Shown here piece after piece: positions 1 through 6,304 of a stretch of DNA of 6,965 nt. Positions within the stretch are counted from its first letter, which is position 1, and the number at the start of each line of letters is the position of its first letter. The position numbers and the translations under genes were made by a program. The DNA is from Firmicutes bacterium UBA3920 (GTDB taxonomy: Bacteria > Bacillota > Clostridia > Caldicoprobacterales > Xylanivirgaceae), in assembly GCA_002386065.1 (NCBI GenBank), contig DGES01000028.1:3357-10321 (forward strand), read 5' to 3'. The notes below the pieces were generated by a model. It was not told where the DNA came from, ran no database searches, and saw only the letters and a list, made by a program, of their open reading frames with translations.

Positions 1-1863
1 AAGAACCTTAGTAATATTCATTTCATCAATGAGTCGCCCATAGAATTGGGATAAAAAATCATCTTTATTCCGAAAAGCTATATAGTAGACTTTACCCTCT
101 CCAAATTTATTTACAGTTAAAGCAGGTCTTCCTGCATAGAAATCATCGCTATAGGTTGCAAGTACATCTGCAGTCTCTGCATGAATTAAATCGCACAGCT
201 CTACTGCCTTATACTCGCCATTCAGCTCTAATGCGTTTCCATCAATCATCTTAACATAATTTATATCATGATCGTATAAGGCATCAATCTCTTCTGACCA
301 AATTCCTGTAAGTTTGCGAAGTGGACCAGGAAAACCTCCTAAAAAGCATAGATCATTCTCATCTACAATACCACTCCAATACGTAAGCACTAGTGTTCCT
401 CCCGATGCTACAAATTCTTCCATCCTCTCAGCAACCCCTGGCCTTACCATATATAGCATTGGAGCTATTAACAATCTATATTTTGAAAAATCACAGTCCA
501 TATCTATTACATCAACTGGTATACCATTTTCCCAAAAAGATCTGTAATGTCTTTCACATGTCAATTGATAGTCTTTTTTCTCTATACGAGGACCCTGTGC
601 ATCATCTATAGCCCACCTATTCTCCCAATCATAGATAATAGCAACTTCAGGTCTAACTGTGGTCCCTACCACATCATCTAATTTTTTCAATATATTCCCT
701 ACATCAGATACATCTTTAAATACCCTAGTATGTTCATGCCCACAGTGATCTACTACTGCACCATGAAACTTCTCTGACGATCCACGACTTTTTCTCCACT
801 GAAAATATTGTACAGTATCGGAACCATGAGCAACTGCTTGAAGTGACGATAGTATATGCATACCTGGTCTCTTAAGCTTAGCAACTGGTTGCCAGTTAGT
901 CACACTAGGAGTACTCTCCATTAACATAAAGGGTTTGCCACCTTTGAGAGATCTATTTATGTCATGGATAAAGGATGTTCTGCAACCCTCATCTGCGTCT
1001 GAATATTCTCTATGCCACATGGGATAACTGTCCCAAGATATTACATCAAGTTCTTTTGCAAATTTCCAATAATTTAATCCTGGATATGTACCCATGAAAT
1101 TTGTAGTAACAGGTATATCAGGAGTTATTTCTCTAAGTGGCACAATCTCATTTTTAAAAAAGTCTATAGTTTGATCGGTTACAAATCGTTTCCAATCTAA
1201 ATTATGGCCATGTACCAAATTTTCTCCATGGGGTGCGGGAGATTCTATCTGAGACCAATCAGTATAAGTATGGCTCCAAAAACTTGTCCACCAAGCATGA
1301 TTTAACTTGTCTAAATCACCATCATATTTCTGTTTAAGCCATTCCCTGAATGCCTCCTGACAGAGTTCACAGTGGCATTCACCCCCATATTCATTAGATA
1401 CATGCCATACAAGTAATGCCGGATGGTCCTTATAGCGTTCAGCTAATTTACGGTTTATAATCTGAACCTTCTCACGATATATAGGAGAAGTAAAACAATG
1501 ATTGTGCCGTTTTCCATGTAAATTTCGCCGGCGATTTGACTCTACCCTCAACACCTCAGGATATTTCTGTGATAGCCACGCAGGCCTAGCACCGCTTGGA
1601 GTAGCCAGCGCAACATACCCACCGTTTTCAGCTATTCTATCCATTATCTCATCTAGCCAGCCAAATTCAAACTCCCCTTCCCGGGGCTCTAAGTTCACCC
1701 ATGAAAACATCCCTATGGACATTATGTTGCAGTTAGCAAGTTTCATAAGACGCATGTCCTCATCCCAAATCTCAGGTGTGTCCTTCCACTGTTCAGGATT
1801 ATAATCTGCGCCATGCAACATATGGTTACATTTCGGGTTTATAGGAGGATATTTTTTTAACAT
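1..1863 (-). CDS. GH42 beta-galactosidase, C-terminus cut by window edge
   Basis: The frame opens at ATG 1863 and stays open to base 1, giving 621 codons with no stop, so the C-terminus lies outside the window. Family members usually have about 670-700 residues, so roughly 50-80 are missing. The protein hydrolyses terminal beta-D-galactosides. It has no signal peptide and so should act on imported oligosaccharides in the cytoplasm. Near the start, HGADYNPEQW (17-26) is the typical GH42 opening. The acid/base is Glu158 in WHVSNEYGG and the nucleophile is Glu316 in LMESTPS. Cys123, Cys163, Cys165 and Cys168 match the four-cysteine zinc site known in some GH42 enzymes. The (beta/alpha)8 barrel covers about residues 15-390, followed by the trimerisation-type domain, where VAIIYDWENRWA begins near 407. 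The start is supported by AGGTGG seven bases upstream. It is divergent from an AraC regulator, its probable controller. Specificity (lactose, galactan or arabinogalactan pieces) cannot be read from the sequence. Confidence 0.93.
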   Translation of the reverse strand, partial: MLKKYPPINPKCNHMLHGADYNPEQWKDTPEIWDEDMRLMKLANCNIMSIGMFSWVNLEPREGEFEFGWLDEIMDRIAENGGYVALATPSGARPAWLSQKYPEVLRVESNRRRNLHGKRHNHCFTSPIYREKVQIINRKLAERYKDHPALLVWHVSNEYGGECHCELCQEAFREWLKQKYDGDLDKLNHAWWTSFWSHTYTDWSQIESPAPHGENLVHGHNLDWKRFVTDQTIDFFKNEIVPLREITPDIPVTTNFMGTYPGLNYWKFAKELDVISWDSYPMWHREYSDADEGCRTSFIHDINRSLKGGKPFMLMESTPSVTNWQPVAKLKRPGMHILSSLQAVAHGSDTVQYFQWRKSRGSSEKFHGAVVDHCGHEHTRVFKDVSDVGNILKKLDDVVGTTVRPEVAIIYDWENRWAIDDAQGPRIEKKDYQLTCERHYRSFWENGIPVDVIDMDCDFSKYRLLIAPMLYMVRPGVAERMEEFVASGGTLVLTYWSGIVDENDLCFLGGFPGPLRKLTGIWSEEIDALYDHDINYVKMIDGNALELNGEYKAVELCDLIHAETADVLATYSDDFYAGRPALTVNKFGEGKVYYIAFRNKDDFLSQFYGRLIDEMNITKVL

Positions 1864-1986
1864 TATAATGCCACCTTTCTAATATTTTGTGATTATTTCT
1901 AAACTCAATTTCAAACACTGGCAATATTATAAAAAATTTATGCATATAATCTTGGATTATTATACCTTTTAAAATAGCACTTGCAT

Positions 1987-2006
1987 TAATCATATATATA
2001 TGATTA
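1987..2006. repeat. 20-bp perfect palindrome at the GH42 transcription start
   Basis: TAATC-(AT)5-GATTA is its own reverse complement over 20 bases. It contains most of repeat copy 1 and lies at about +1 to +20 of the predicted GH42 transcript. The equivalent bases around copy 2 are not palindromic, because the left flank there is TATTG instead of TAATC. It could be an operator. As RNA it would form only a weak AU hairpin. Confidence 0.6.
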
Positions 2007-2012
2007 TATTGA
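1992..2012. repeat. 21-bp direct repeat, copy 1 (candidate operator)
   Basis: The sequence (AT)5 followed by GATTATATTGA is identical to bases 2056-2076, with start points 64 bases apart (about six helical turns). This copy overlaps the predicted transcription start of the GH42 gene (near 2007), so a protein bound here would be expected to block that promoter. The repeat is observed; its role as an operator for the adjacent AraC protein is inferred. Confidence 0.6.
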
Positions 2013-2013
2013 T

Positions 2014-2042
2014 ATTGTAACTACTACATGTCTCCATGTCAA
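2014..2042 (-). promoter_or_regulatory. Sigma-A promoter for the GH42 gene
   Basis: On the minus strand a perfect -35 TTGACA (2042-2037) is followed after exactly 17 bases by TACAAT (2019-2014), which differs from the -10 consensus at one position. Transcription would start near 2007. A second perfect TATAAT lies just downstream on the minus strand (2008-2003), but it has no -35 at a suitable distance. The assignment is by consensus matching only. Confidence 0.6.
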
Positions 2043-2081
2043 TCACACTATATTGATATATATATGATTATATTGACATGG
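2034..2081. repeat. 10-bp inverted repeat flanking copy 2
   Basis: CCATGTCAAT (2034-2043) and ATTGACATGG (2072-2081) are exact reverse complements, separated by 28 bases that contain most of repeat copy 2. The left arm includes the GH42 -35 hexamer read on the minus strand. The right arm lies immediately before the TATAAT of the regulator's promoter. The symmetry could reflect a dimeric binding site or the mirrored promoter parts. Confidence 0.5.
2056..2076. repeat. 21-bp direct repeat, copy 2 (candidate operator)
   Basis: This is an exact copy of 1992-2012. It lies just upstream of the GH42 -35 element, at about -49 to -69 from the predicted GH42 start, where AraC-type activators often bind. 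The same bases cover the -35 and spacer of the regulator's own promoter, so binding could also repress the regulator. Both roles are inferred from position. Confidence 0.6.
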
Positions 2082-2087
2082 TATAAT
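2079..2087 (+). promoter_or_regulatory. Extended -10 promoter for the AraC-family regulator
   Basis: TG-G-TATAAT is an exact extended -10 element. The -35 position (about 2059-2064) is only TATATA, which an extended -10 can tolerate. The predicted start, near 2094, leaves a leader of about 15 bases that begins at the GAGGAG ribosome-binding site (2094-2099), so the leader is unusually short. A start further upstream is possible. Confidence 0.4.
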
Positions 2088-2108
2088 TAATATGAGGAGT
2101 ATGATAAT

Positions 2109-2936
2109 ATGATTCGAACCATCTTTCCCATGACAACAGAAAACGAAAAAAATCTTCCATTTATAGTAAAGGGAATTGGAGTACAAGAAAACCAAGAACA
2201 TATATCAAGGCCCTCGGGCTTAACCGACTATCAGTGGGCACATTGCATGACAGGCGAAGGAATACTTATAATCGCTGGGAGAAAATATATTATTAATAAC
2301 GATATGGGATTTTTCTTTCATCCCAATATCCCCCATGAATACTATGCAACAAAAGAACCATGGAAAATTGCATGGCTCATATTCAATGGTTCAGCTATTA
2401 GGGGACTACTAACCTCACTAGAATTAAGACAATGGGAAGTCATGAAACTCCATGATACAAAAGCCATAGATAAAAGTCTTAAAGCTATCTATCTCTCGTT
2501 AATTTCTGACAAGCCTGATAGGGCACTGGATTCTTCAGCTCTCTTATATAAATTTCTAGTCAAATTGAAAGACTTTACTTGCTCCAATAATGAAAATCAA
2601 AATAAAAAACATAGACAACTTTTACCTATTATCTCCTATATGGAAAAAAACTATGCAAAATCCATCTCATTAGAAGAAATGGCTAATATAATACATATTA
2701 CGCCCTATCATCTTTGTCGGATATTCAAGAAGACATACCATCTAACCCCCTTTCAATATCTTACTAGACTGCGAATGCAAAAGGCAAAAGAATTGCTCAT
2801 AGAATTTCCAACTATGCCAGTAAAGACTATAGCCCTAAAAGTAGGTTATAGGGATGTCAGTTATTTCTGTTCTATATTTAAGAAAAATGAAGGAAATACA
2901 CCCCTTGATTTCAGAAAAATACATGGAATAATATAA
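2109..2936 (+). CDS. AraC-family transcriptional regulator with N-terminal cupin domain
   Basis: This 275-residue protein has the normal two-domain AraC layout. The N-terminal sugar-sensing cupin spans about residues 18-115, with GEGILIIAGRKY (49-60) and HPNIPHEYY (71-79) typical of the AraC-binding fold. The C-terminal DNA-binding domain spans about 170-272. Its first helix-turn-helix is near 187-208 (SLEEMANIIHITPYHLCRIFKK). The second contains GYRDVSYFCSIFKKNEG (246-262) followed by TPLDFRK, the family signature. ATG 2109 is supported by GAGGAG nine bases upstream; an ATG at 2101 runs into a stop at once. The gene is divergent from the GH42 beta-galactosidase, so the likely role is control of that gene in response to its sugar, probably by binding the 21-bp repeats in the shared spacer. 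The ligand and whether it activates or represses are not shown by the sequence. Confidence 0.93.
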   Translation: MIRTIFPMTTENEKNLPFIVKGIGVQENQEHISRPSGLTDYQWAHCMTGEGILIIAGRKYIINNDMGFFFHPNIPHEYYATKEPWKIAWLIFNGSAIRGLLTSLELRQWEVMKLHDTKAIDKSLKAIYLSLISDKPDRALDSSALLYKFLVKLKDFTCSNNENQNKKHRQLLPIISYMEKNYAKSISLEEMANIIHITPYHLCRIFKKTYHLTPFQYLTRLRMQKAKELLIEFPTMPVKTIALKVGYRDVSYFCSIFKKNEGNTPLDFRKIHGII

Positions 2937-2971
2937 AAGATCCGCTCTAATCTCTAGAACGGATCTTTTTT
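2935..2971. terminator. Bidirectional rho-independent terminator
   Basis: Bases 2936-2948 pair with 2956-2968 (13 positions, one C/A mismatch) around a seven-base loop. The stem includes GATCCG/CGGATC. On the plus strand six T residues (2966-2971) follow, ending the regulator transcript right after its stop codon. On the minus strand the AAAA at 2935-2938 reads as TTTT, so the same hairpin can end the hsp20 transcript from the other side. Confidence 0.88.
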
Positions 2972-2994
2972 ATCATGAATATAACAATTTTTGT

Positions 2995-3474
2995 CTACTC
3001 TATCTGTATATACTTACCTCGATTGATAGTCGATTCATCTTTAGGCAGAATAATCTTTAACACACCGTTTTTATATTCTGCCCTTACTTCTTCATTTATT
3101 ATACCTTGAACCGAAAAAGTTCTTGACACAGAACCCAACCGTCTCTCTTTTCTTATATAGTTCTCTCCTTCTATATCTTCATCTTCGTCCATAGTAGCCG
3201 ATATAGTCAACTTATCATCTATAAGTTCCACCTGTATATCTTCCTTGTTTACACCTGGCATTTCTGCCTCTATTATATATTCCCTATCATTTTCCTTTAT
3301 ATCTGCCTTAATCCCAGTATTAAACACTCCTTGCAAATCCCTATTAAAAAAGTTATCTATGTGGCTTATGAGCTCATCTACATATCTATTGAATGCGTTT
3401 TCAATATGCTCATAAGATATTGAGTCACCGAGTTTTTTTCTAATTGGCATTATGTCCCTGTCCATATCAACCAT
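2995..3474 (-). CDS. Small heat-shock protein, Hsp20/alpha-crystallin family
   Basis: This 159-residue ATP-independent chaperone would hold unfolding cytoplasmic proteins in a refoldable state as large oligomers. The N-terminal arm (about 1-52) is followed by the alpha-crystallin domain (about 53-146). The domain includes EYIIEAEMPGVNKEDI (65-80), the RKERRLGSVSRTF segment (108-120) and NGVLKIILPK (136-145). The C-terminal I-X-I motif (Ile155-Gln-Ile157) docks on neighbouring subunits. The length is normal. Residues 96-104 are unusually acidic (DEDEDIEGE). The start was set at ATG 3474 because AAAGGGG (3488-3482) ends seven bases upstream; the frame could be extended to ATG 3504, but the ribosome-binding site would then fall inside the gene. 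It is convergent with the AraC gene and shares its terminator. No CIRCE element is visible upstream. Confidence 0.93.
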   Translation of the reverse strand: MVDMDRDIMPIRKKLGDSISYEHIENAFNRYVDELISHIDNFFNRDLQGVFNTGIKADIKENDREYIIEAEMPGVNKEDIQVELIDDKLTISATMDEDEDIEGENYIRKERRLGSVSRTFSVQGIINEEVRAEYKNGVLKIILPKDESTINRGKYIQIE

Positions 3475-3481
3475 AGTCATT

Positions 3482-3488
3482 CCCCTTT
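3482..3488 (-). promoter_or_regulatory. Ribosome-binding site fixing the hsp20 start
   Basis: AAAGGGG on the minus strand ends seven bases before ATG 3474. ATG 3480 would leave only one base of spacing, and ATG 3504 lies upstream of the site, so 3474 is the best start. Confidence 0.75.
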
Positions 3489-3526
3489 CTGAAGTTATAT
3501 TCAATATTCTATACTTAATTATTACC

Positions 3527-3556
3527 CTTATAACTATGTTTTATGTATGTAGACAA
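3527..3556 (-). promoter_or_regulatory. Possible hsp20 promoter
   Basis: On the minus strand, TTGTCT (3556-3551) and TATAAG (3532-3527) are separated by 18 bases. Transcription would start near 3520, giving a leader of about 46 bases to ATG 3474. The match is moderate in an AT-rich stretch where chance matches are common. Confidence 0.35.
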
Positions 3557-3647
3557 GAACATAATTCTCCCTCTTTATTATTATTAAGATGACATATAGC
3601 TATAAAATATTTTTACATATTGAAATTATTTTTTTACATAAATAGCT

Positions 3648-4418
3648 CTATATCATCTTCATATAACCGTATTTTTTCTGACCATATACTACACCAAATA
3701 GGAATATTAAAATTATTATTAGCCAAAACACAACTCTTTTTCCTTTTAAATCCTTTTCTCTATATAATCCCAATGCACTTCCTGACAGAAAACCACCGAT
3801 AAGACCTCCTATATGGCCCCAATTGTCTATTCCAGGTTGTATAAATCCATAGAGTAAGTTTATTACCATTACTATTATAAGTTGTGGTCCTATTGCCCTA
3901 TCGTATATATATCTATAATTACGCCTAAAATATAAAAGAGAACCCATAAGACCAAATATAGCACCTGACGCGCCTGCTGCAGGATTGGGACTGAACATAT
4001 AACTAAATAAACTACCCATAAGACCCGACACTATATATACCATAAGAAATTTTATCTTACCAAAGAGTGGTTCTACCACTCTTCCATAAATATATAGTGC
4101 ATAAGAATTAAAAAATAAATGGGCAATACCTATATGAAGAAACATTGCTGTAAATAATCGCCAATATTGGCCACGTACTATTAATTCATTTACCTTAGCA
4201 CCAAATATTAAAAGCTGTAATGACTGATCTATATCAAAGATAACACCAATTAATGTCATAAGAAGCCAAACCACTATATTTATAGCAATTAAAGAATATG
4301 TGACATACGGAGGACGCATATCAATTTGAAAATTAGGTCTTTTAAACCTCTTCTCTGCACCAATTATCTCATAATCGGCCTCTATATAATCTGTTTCTCT
4401 ATTTCCATAATCGTCCAT
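3648..4418 (-). CDS. Rhomboid-family intramembrane serine protease
   Basis: This 256-residue polytopic membrane protein should cleave transmembrane substrates within the bilayer. A charged cytoplasmic N-terminus (1-36) precedes membrane segments at about 40-62, 93-112, 124-142, 149-164, 178-195, 202-218 and 229-246, which fits the six-helix core plus a C-terminal seventh. The catalytic serine is Ser151 in GASGAIFG and the catalytic histidine is His202 in NWGHIGGLIGG. The WR pair of the first loop (86-87), His95, and the HxxxN pair His100/Asn104 of the second helix are present, so the protein should be active. GGAGG seven bases before ATG 4418 supports the start. The substrate is unknown, and the neighbours (hsp20 downstream, aminotransferase upstream) give no clue. 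I see no convincing terminator after it: the 3' flank has only a six-base AGCTAT/ATAGCT pair. Confidence 0.93.
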   Translation of the reverse strand: MDDYGNRETDYIEADYEIIGAEKRFKRPNFQIDMRPPYVTYSLIAINIVVWLLMTLIGVIFDIDQSLQLLIFGAKVNELIVRGQYWRLFTAMFLHIGIAHLFFNSYALYIYGRVVEPLFGKIKFLMVYIVSGLMGSLFSYMFSPNPAAGASGAIFGLMGSLLYFRRNYRYIYDRAIGPQLIIVMVINLLYGFIQPGIDNWGHIGGLIGGFLSGSALGLYREKDLKGKRVVFWLIIILIFLFGVVYGQKKYGYMKMI

Positions 4419-4471
4419 GTAAAATCCTCCAATTATAGATTTATCTAACGGTCAATGCCCACAAGTTCCCT

Positions 4472-4507
4472 AATTCAGTCTTTACTCCAAGCAAAAATAA
4501 CTGAATT
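4472..4507. repeat. 8-bp inverted repeat upstream of the rhomboid gene
   Basis: AATTCAGT (4472-4479) and ACTGAATT (4500-4507) are exact reverse complements separated by 20 bases. In RNA this would be a modest stem with a large loop, lying some 55-90 bases before the rhomboid start codon. The plus-strand T-run after it (4506-4510) would make a weak terminator, but no plus-strand gene ends here. Its function is unclear. Confidence 0.35.
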
Positions 4508-4515
4508 TTTAACTA

Positions 4516-4567
4516 ATATTATAAAAACTTCACTTCACACTTATAATATGCGTTATAACAATATTAT
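4516..4567. repeat. AT-only inverted repeats after the aminotransferase gene
   Basis: ATATTATA (4516-4523) can pair with TATAATAT (4542-4549). The core ATAATAT (4543-4549) can pair instead with ATATTAT (4561-4567), so the two hairpins exclude each other. The stems have no G or C and the base composition here is very AT-rich, so chance is a fair explanation. No GC-rich terminator is visible after the aminotransferase stop; this region is the only candidate. Confidence 0.25.
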
Positions 4568-4605
4568 CATTAAATAATGTCTTCAGGAAAAAAACTTATT
4601 TCAGA

Positions 4606-5784
4606 CTACATATATTTTTTGACAAAATTACCTATTCGATTCAATGCCTCGTTTATATTTTCCATTGAACAAGCATATGAACATCTTATAAATCCTTCTC
4701 CACTCTCTCCAAATGCATTACCAGGTACAACAGCAACTTTTTCTTCCATAAGCAACCTCTCACAGAATTCTTCACTTGTCATTCCTGTCTTCTCTATCGA
4801 GGGAAACACATAGAATGCACCTAATGGTTCAAAACACTCAAGTCCCATATCACGAAAACCCTTAAGGATTACTCTGCGCCTATGATTATATTCATTTACC
4901 ATGTCCCTTACAGACTTAAAATCATCTTCAAACCCACTTCTTAATGCCTCAAGCCCTGCTACTTGACTCATTATAGGTGCACACAGCATGGTATATTGGT
5001 GTATCTTCACCATTGCATTTATAAAAGTTTTGTTTGCCGCAGCATAACCTAATCGCCACCCAGTCATTGCAAATGCCTTGGAAAAACCATTTAATACAAT
5101 GGTTCTATCCTTCATACCAGGAATACTTGCAAAGCTCGTGTGGTTTCCTTCATAAGTAAGTTCTGCATATATCTCATCACTTATCACAATTATACCAGTA
5201 TCTCTTATCACATCAGCAACTGCCAGAAGATCTTCCCTATTCATCATACCTCCTGTTGGATTATTAGGATATGGCAATATGAGTGCCTTGGTCTTATCAG
5301 TCAGTTTTTCTTTAAGGGCTTCTGGTTTTAGCTTAAAATCATCCTCTGCAGTACATACAATTGGTACTGTCACTCCTCCTGCCATCGTAATACACGGCAT
5401 ATACGAAACATAGCTGGGATCGGGAACCACTACTTCATCCCCTGGTTCTATTATTGATCGAAGGGCAAGATCAATCCCTTCGCTGGCACCTATTGTAACT
5501 AAAACTTCATCCTTTGGATCATAGGATATATCAAACCGCTCAAGTAAATACCTACTTATCATCTCTCTAAGTTCTAACATACCCCAATTCGATGTATAAT
5601 AGGTCATACCCTTCTCTATTGAATGTATACTGGCTTCACGAATATTCCAAGGGGTTACAAAGTCTGGTTCTCCAACTCCAAGGGATATGGCATCTTCCAT
5701 CTCATTTACAATATCAAAAAATTTTCTGATTCCGGAAGGAGGTATATGCCTCACCTTTTGAGATATTTTCTCCTCCCAGTTCAT
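4606..5784 (-). CDS. PLP-dependent class I/II aminotransferase (aspartate/aromatic type)
   Basis: This 392-residue enzyme has the normal length of fold type I aminotransferases, which move an amino group between an amino acid and a 2-oxo acid in the cytoplasm. Visible motifs are GVGEPDF (36-42), GASEGIDLA (99-107, phosphate binding), Tyr125, PNNPTGG with Asn175 (cofactor ring oxygen) and SDEIYAEL with Asp203 and Tyr206. The Schiff-base Lys236 lies in GFSKAFAMTGWRLGY, and Arg367 in FIRCSYA binds the substrate carboxylate. The subfamily resembles the PatA/AspC-like enzymes of Firmicutes; the amino-acid preference cannot be decided from the sequence. AGGTGA (5797-5792) lies seven bases before the start. 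The start overlaps the stop of the upstream Lrp-type regulator as ATGA, so the two genes are co-transcribed and probably translationally coupled. Confidence 0.93.
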   Translation of the reverse strand: MNWEEKISQKVRHIPPSGIRKFFDIVNEMEDAISLGVGEPDFVTPWNIREASIHSIEKGMTYYTSNWGMLELREMISRYLLERFDISYDPKDEVLVTIGASEGIDLALRSIIEPGDEVVVPDPSYVSYMPCITMAGGVTVPIVCTAEDDFKLKPEALKEKLTDKTKALILPYPNNPTGGMMNREDLLAVADVIRDTGIIVISDEIYAELTYEGNHTSFASIPGMKDRTIVLNGFSKAFAMTGWRLGYAAANKTFINAMVKIHQYTMLCAPIMSQVAGLEALRSGFEDDFKSVRDMVNEYNHRRRVILKGFRDMGLECFEPLGAFYVFPSIEKTGMTSEEFCERLLMEEKVAVVPGNAFGESGEGFIRCSYACSMENINEALNRIGNFVKKYM

Positions 5785-6272
5785 AATGTAATCACCTGCC
5801 TACCATCCTTTTCATCATCCTCTAGGATTACTCCCCCTATCTTATAGGGCTTTAATATAAAATGTGTTGCAGTGCTGAGTACTGGATCTAACACCGATAA
5901 TCTCTGTGAGACAAAAGAAGCGACATCCTTCATGGTTTTTCCCTCTACTATTACACATAAATCATAGGGACCAGACATAAGATATACAGACTTTACCTCC
6001 GGAAATTTATATATACGTTCCGCTATTGAGTCAAAACCCTGATCCCGTTGTGGTGTCACCTTTACTTCTATTAAGGCAGTTACACGTTCCTTATCAGTCT
6101 TATCCCAATTTATAAGGGTATTATACCTTACTATGACATTTTGTTCTTCGAGCTCTCGTATTATCTCCTCAACCTCTTGGGGTTCCATATCCAGCATGGT
6201 GGCAATCTCCGTCGACGTAAGTTTACTGTTCTTACTAAGTATCTCCAATATCTCATTTACCCTGCTACCCAT
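5781..6272 (-). CDS. Lrp/AsnC-family transcriptional regulator
   Basis: This 163-residue regulator senses amino acids. The N-terminal winged helix-turn-helix covers about residues 3-50, with ILEILSKNSKLTSTEIATML then EEIIRELEEQNVIVRYN. The C-terminal RAM (ligand-binding and oligomerisation) domain covers about 63-143, including the typical segment VKSVYLMSGPYDLCVIVEGK (93-112). ATG 6272 was chosen because GGGGAG lies seven bases upstream and the predicted promoter start (near 6298) excludes an ATG at 6317. The last four bases, ATGA, are shared with the aminotransferase start. The pairing suggests that it controls the operon, itself included, in response to a substrate or product of the aminotransferase; this is inferred. 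The C-terminal tail EDDEKDGRQ is charged and lies beyond the RAM core. Confidence 0.92.
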   Translation of the reverse strand: MGSRVNEILEILSKNSKLTSTEIATMLDMEPQEVEEIIRELEEQNVIVRYNTLINWDKTDKERVTALIEVKVTPQRDQGFDSIAERIYKFPEVKSVYLMSGPYDLCVIVEGKTMKDVASFVSQRLSVLDPVLSTATHFILKPYKIGGVILEDDEKDGRQVITL

Positions 6273-6279
6273 TACCTCT

Positions 6280-6288
6280 CTCCCCTTT
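6280..6288 (-). promoter_or_regulatory. Ribosome-binding site fixing the lrp-type start
   Basis: AAAGGGGAG on the minus strand ends seven bases before ATG 6272. A longer open frame from ATG 6317 would place this purine-rich site inside the gene, and no good site precedes 6317. Confidence 0.75.
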
Positions 6289-6304
6289 ATTTTTATTTTA
6301 AAAC

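Larger units (their letters stand above)
1864..2108. other. Divergent regulatory region between GH42 and araC-type gene
   Basis: This 245-base AT-rich spacer serves two divergent genes. The half near GH42 (about 1864-2007) would be an untranslated leader of some 144 bases if transcription starts at the promoter called at 2014-2042; I see no known riboswitch or strong hairpin in it. The half near the regulator (1987-2108) holds all the visible signals: the palindrome, both copies of the 21-bp repeat, the 10-bp inverted repeat, and the two promoters. I searched by eye for a CcpA cre box and found none. Confidence 0.75.

Noticed and set aside
314..611. Two overlapping plus-strand open frames of 72-77 codons
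   Set aside because: They are antisense to the GH42 frame, have no credible family, and overlap each other. They are shadows of the real gene.
1502..1804. Open plus-strand frame of about 100 codons
   Set aside because: It lies antisense within the GH42 gene, shows no recognisable family, and the minus-strand frame carries conserved catalytic motifs across the same bases.
3475..3504. Upstream start (ATG 3504) for hsp20
   Set aside because: The AAAGGGG site lies downstream of it and is correctly spaced for ATG 3474.
3505..3647. CIRCE element controlling hsp20
   Set aside because: No TTAGCACTC-N9-GAGTGCTAA or near match is present in the upstream region.
3596..3647. Terminator after the rhomboid gene
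   Set aside because: Only a six-base AGCTAT/ATAGCT pair with a loop of about 38 bases is present. It is too weak to call.
4446..4470. ECF-sigma-like promoter (GGAAC ... CGTTAG) upstream of the rhomboid gene
   Set aside because: The spacing between the two elements is about 14 bases, shorter than the usual 16-17, and no ECF sigma gene is nearby to support it.
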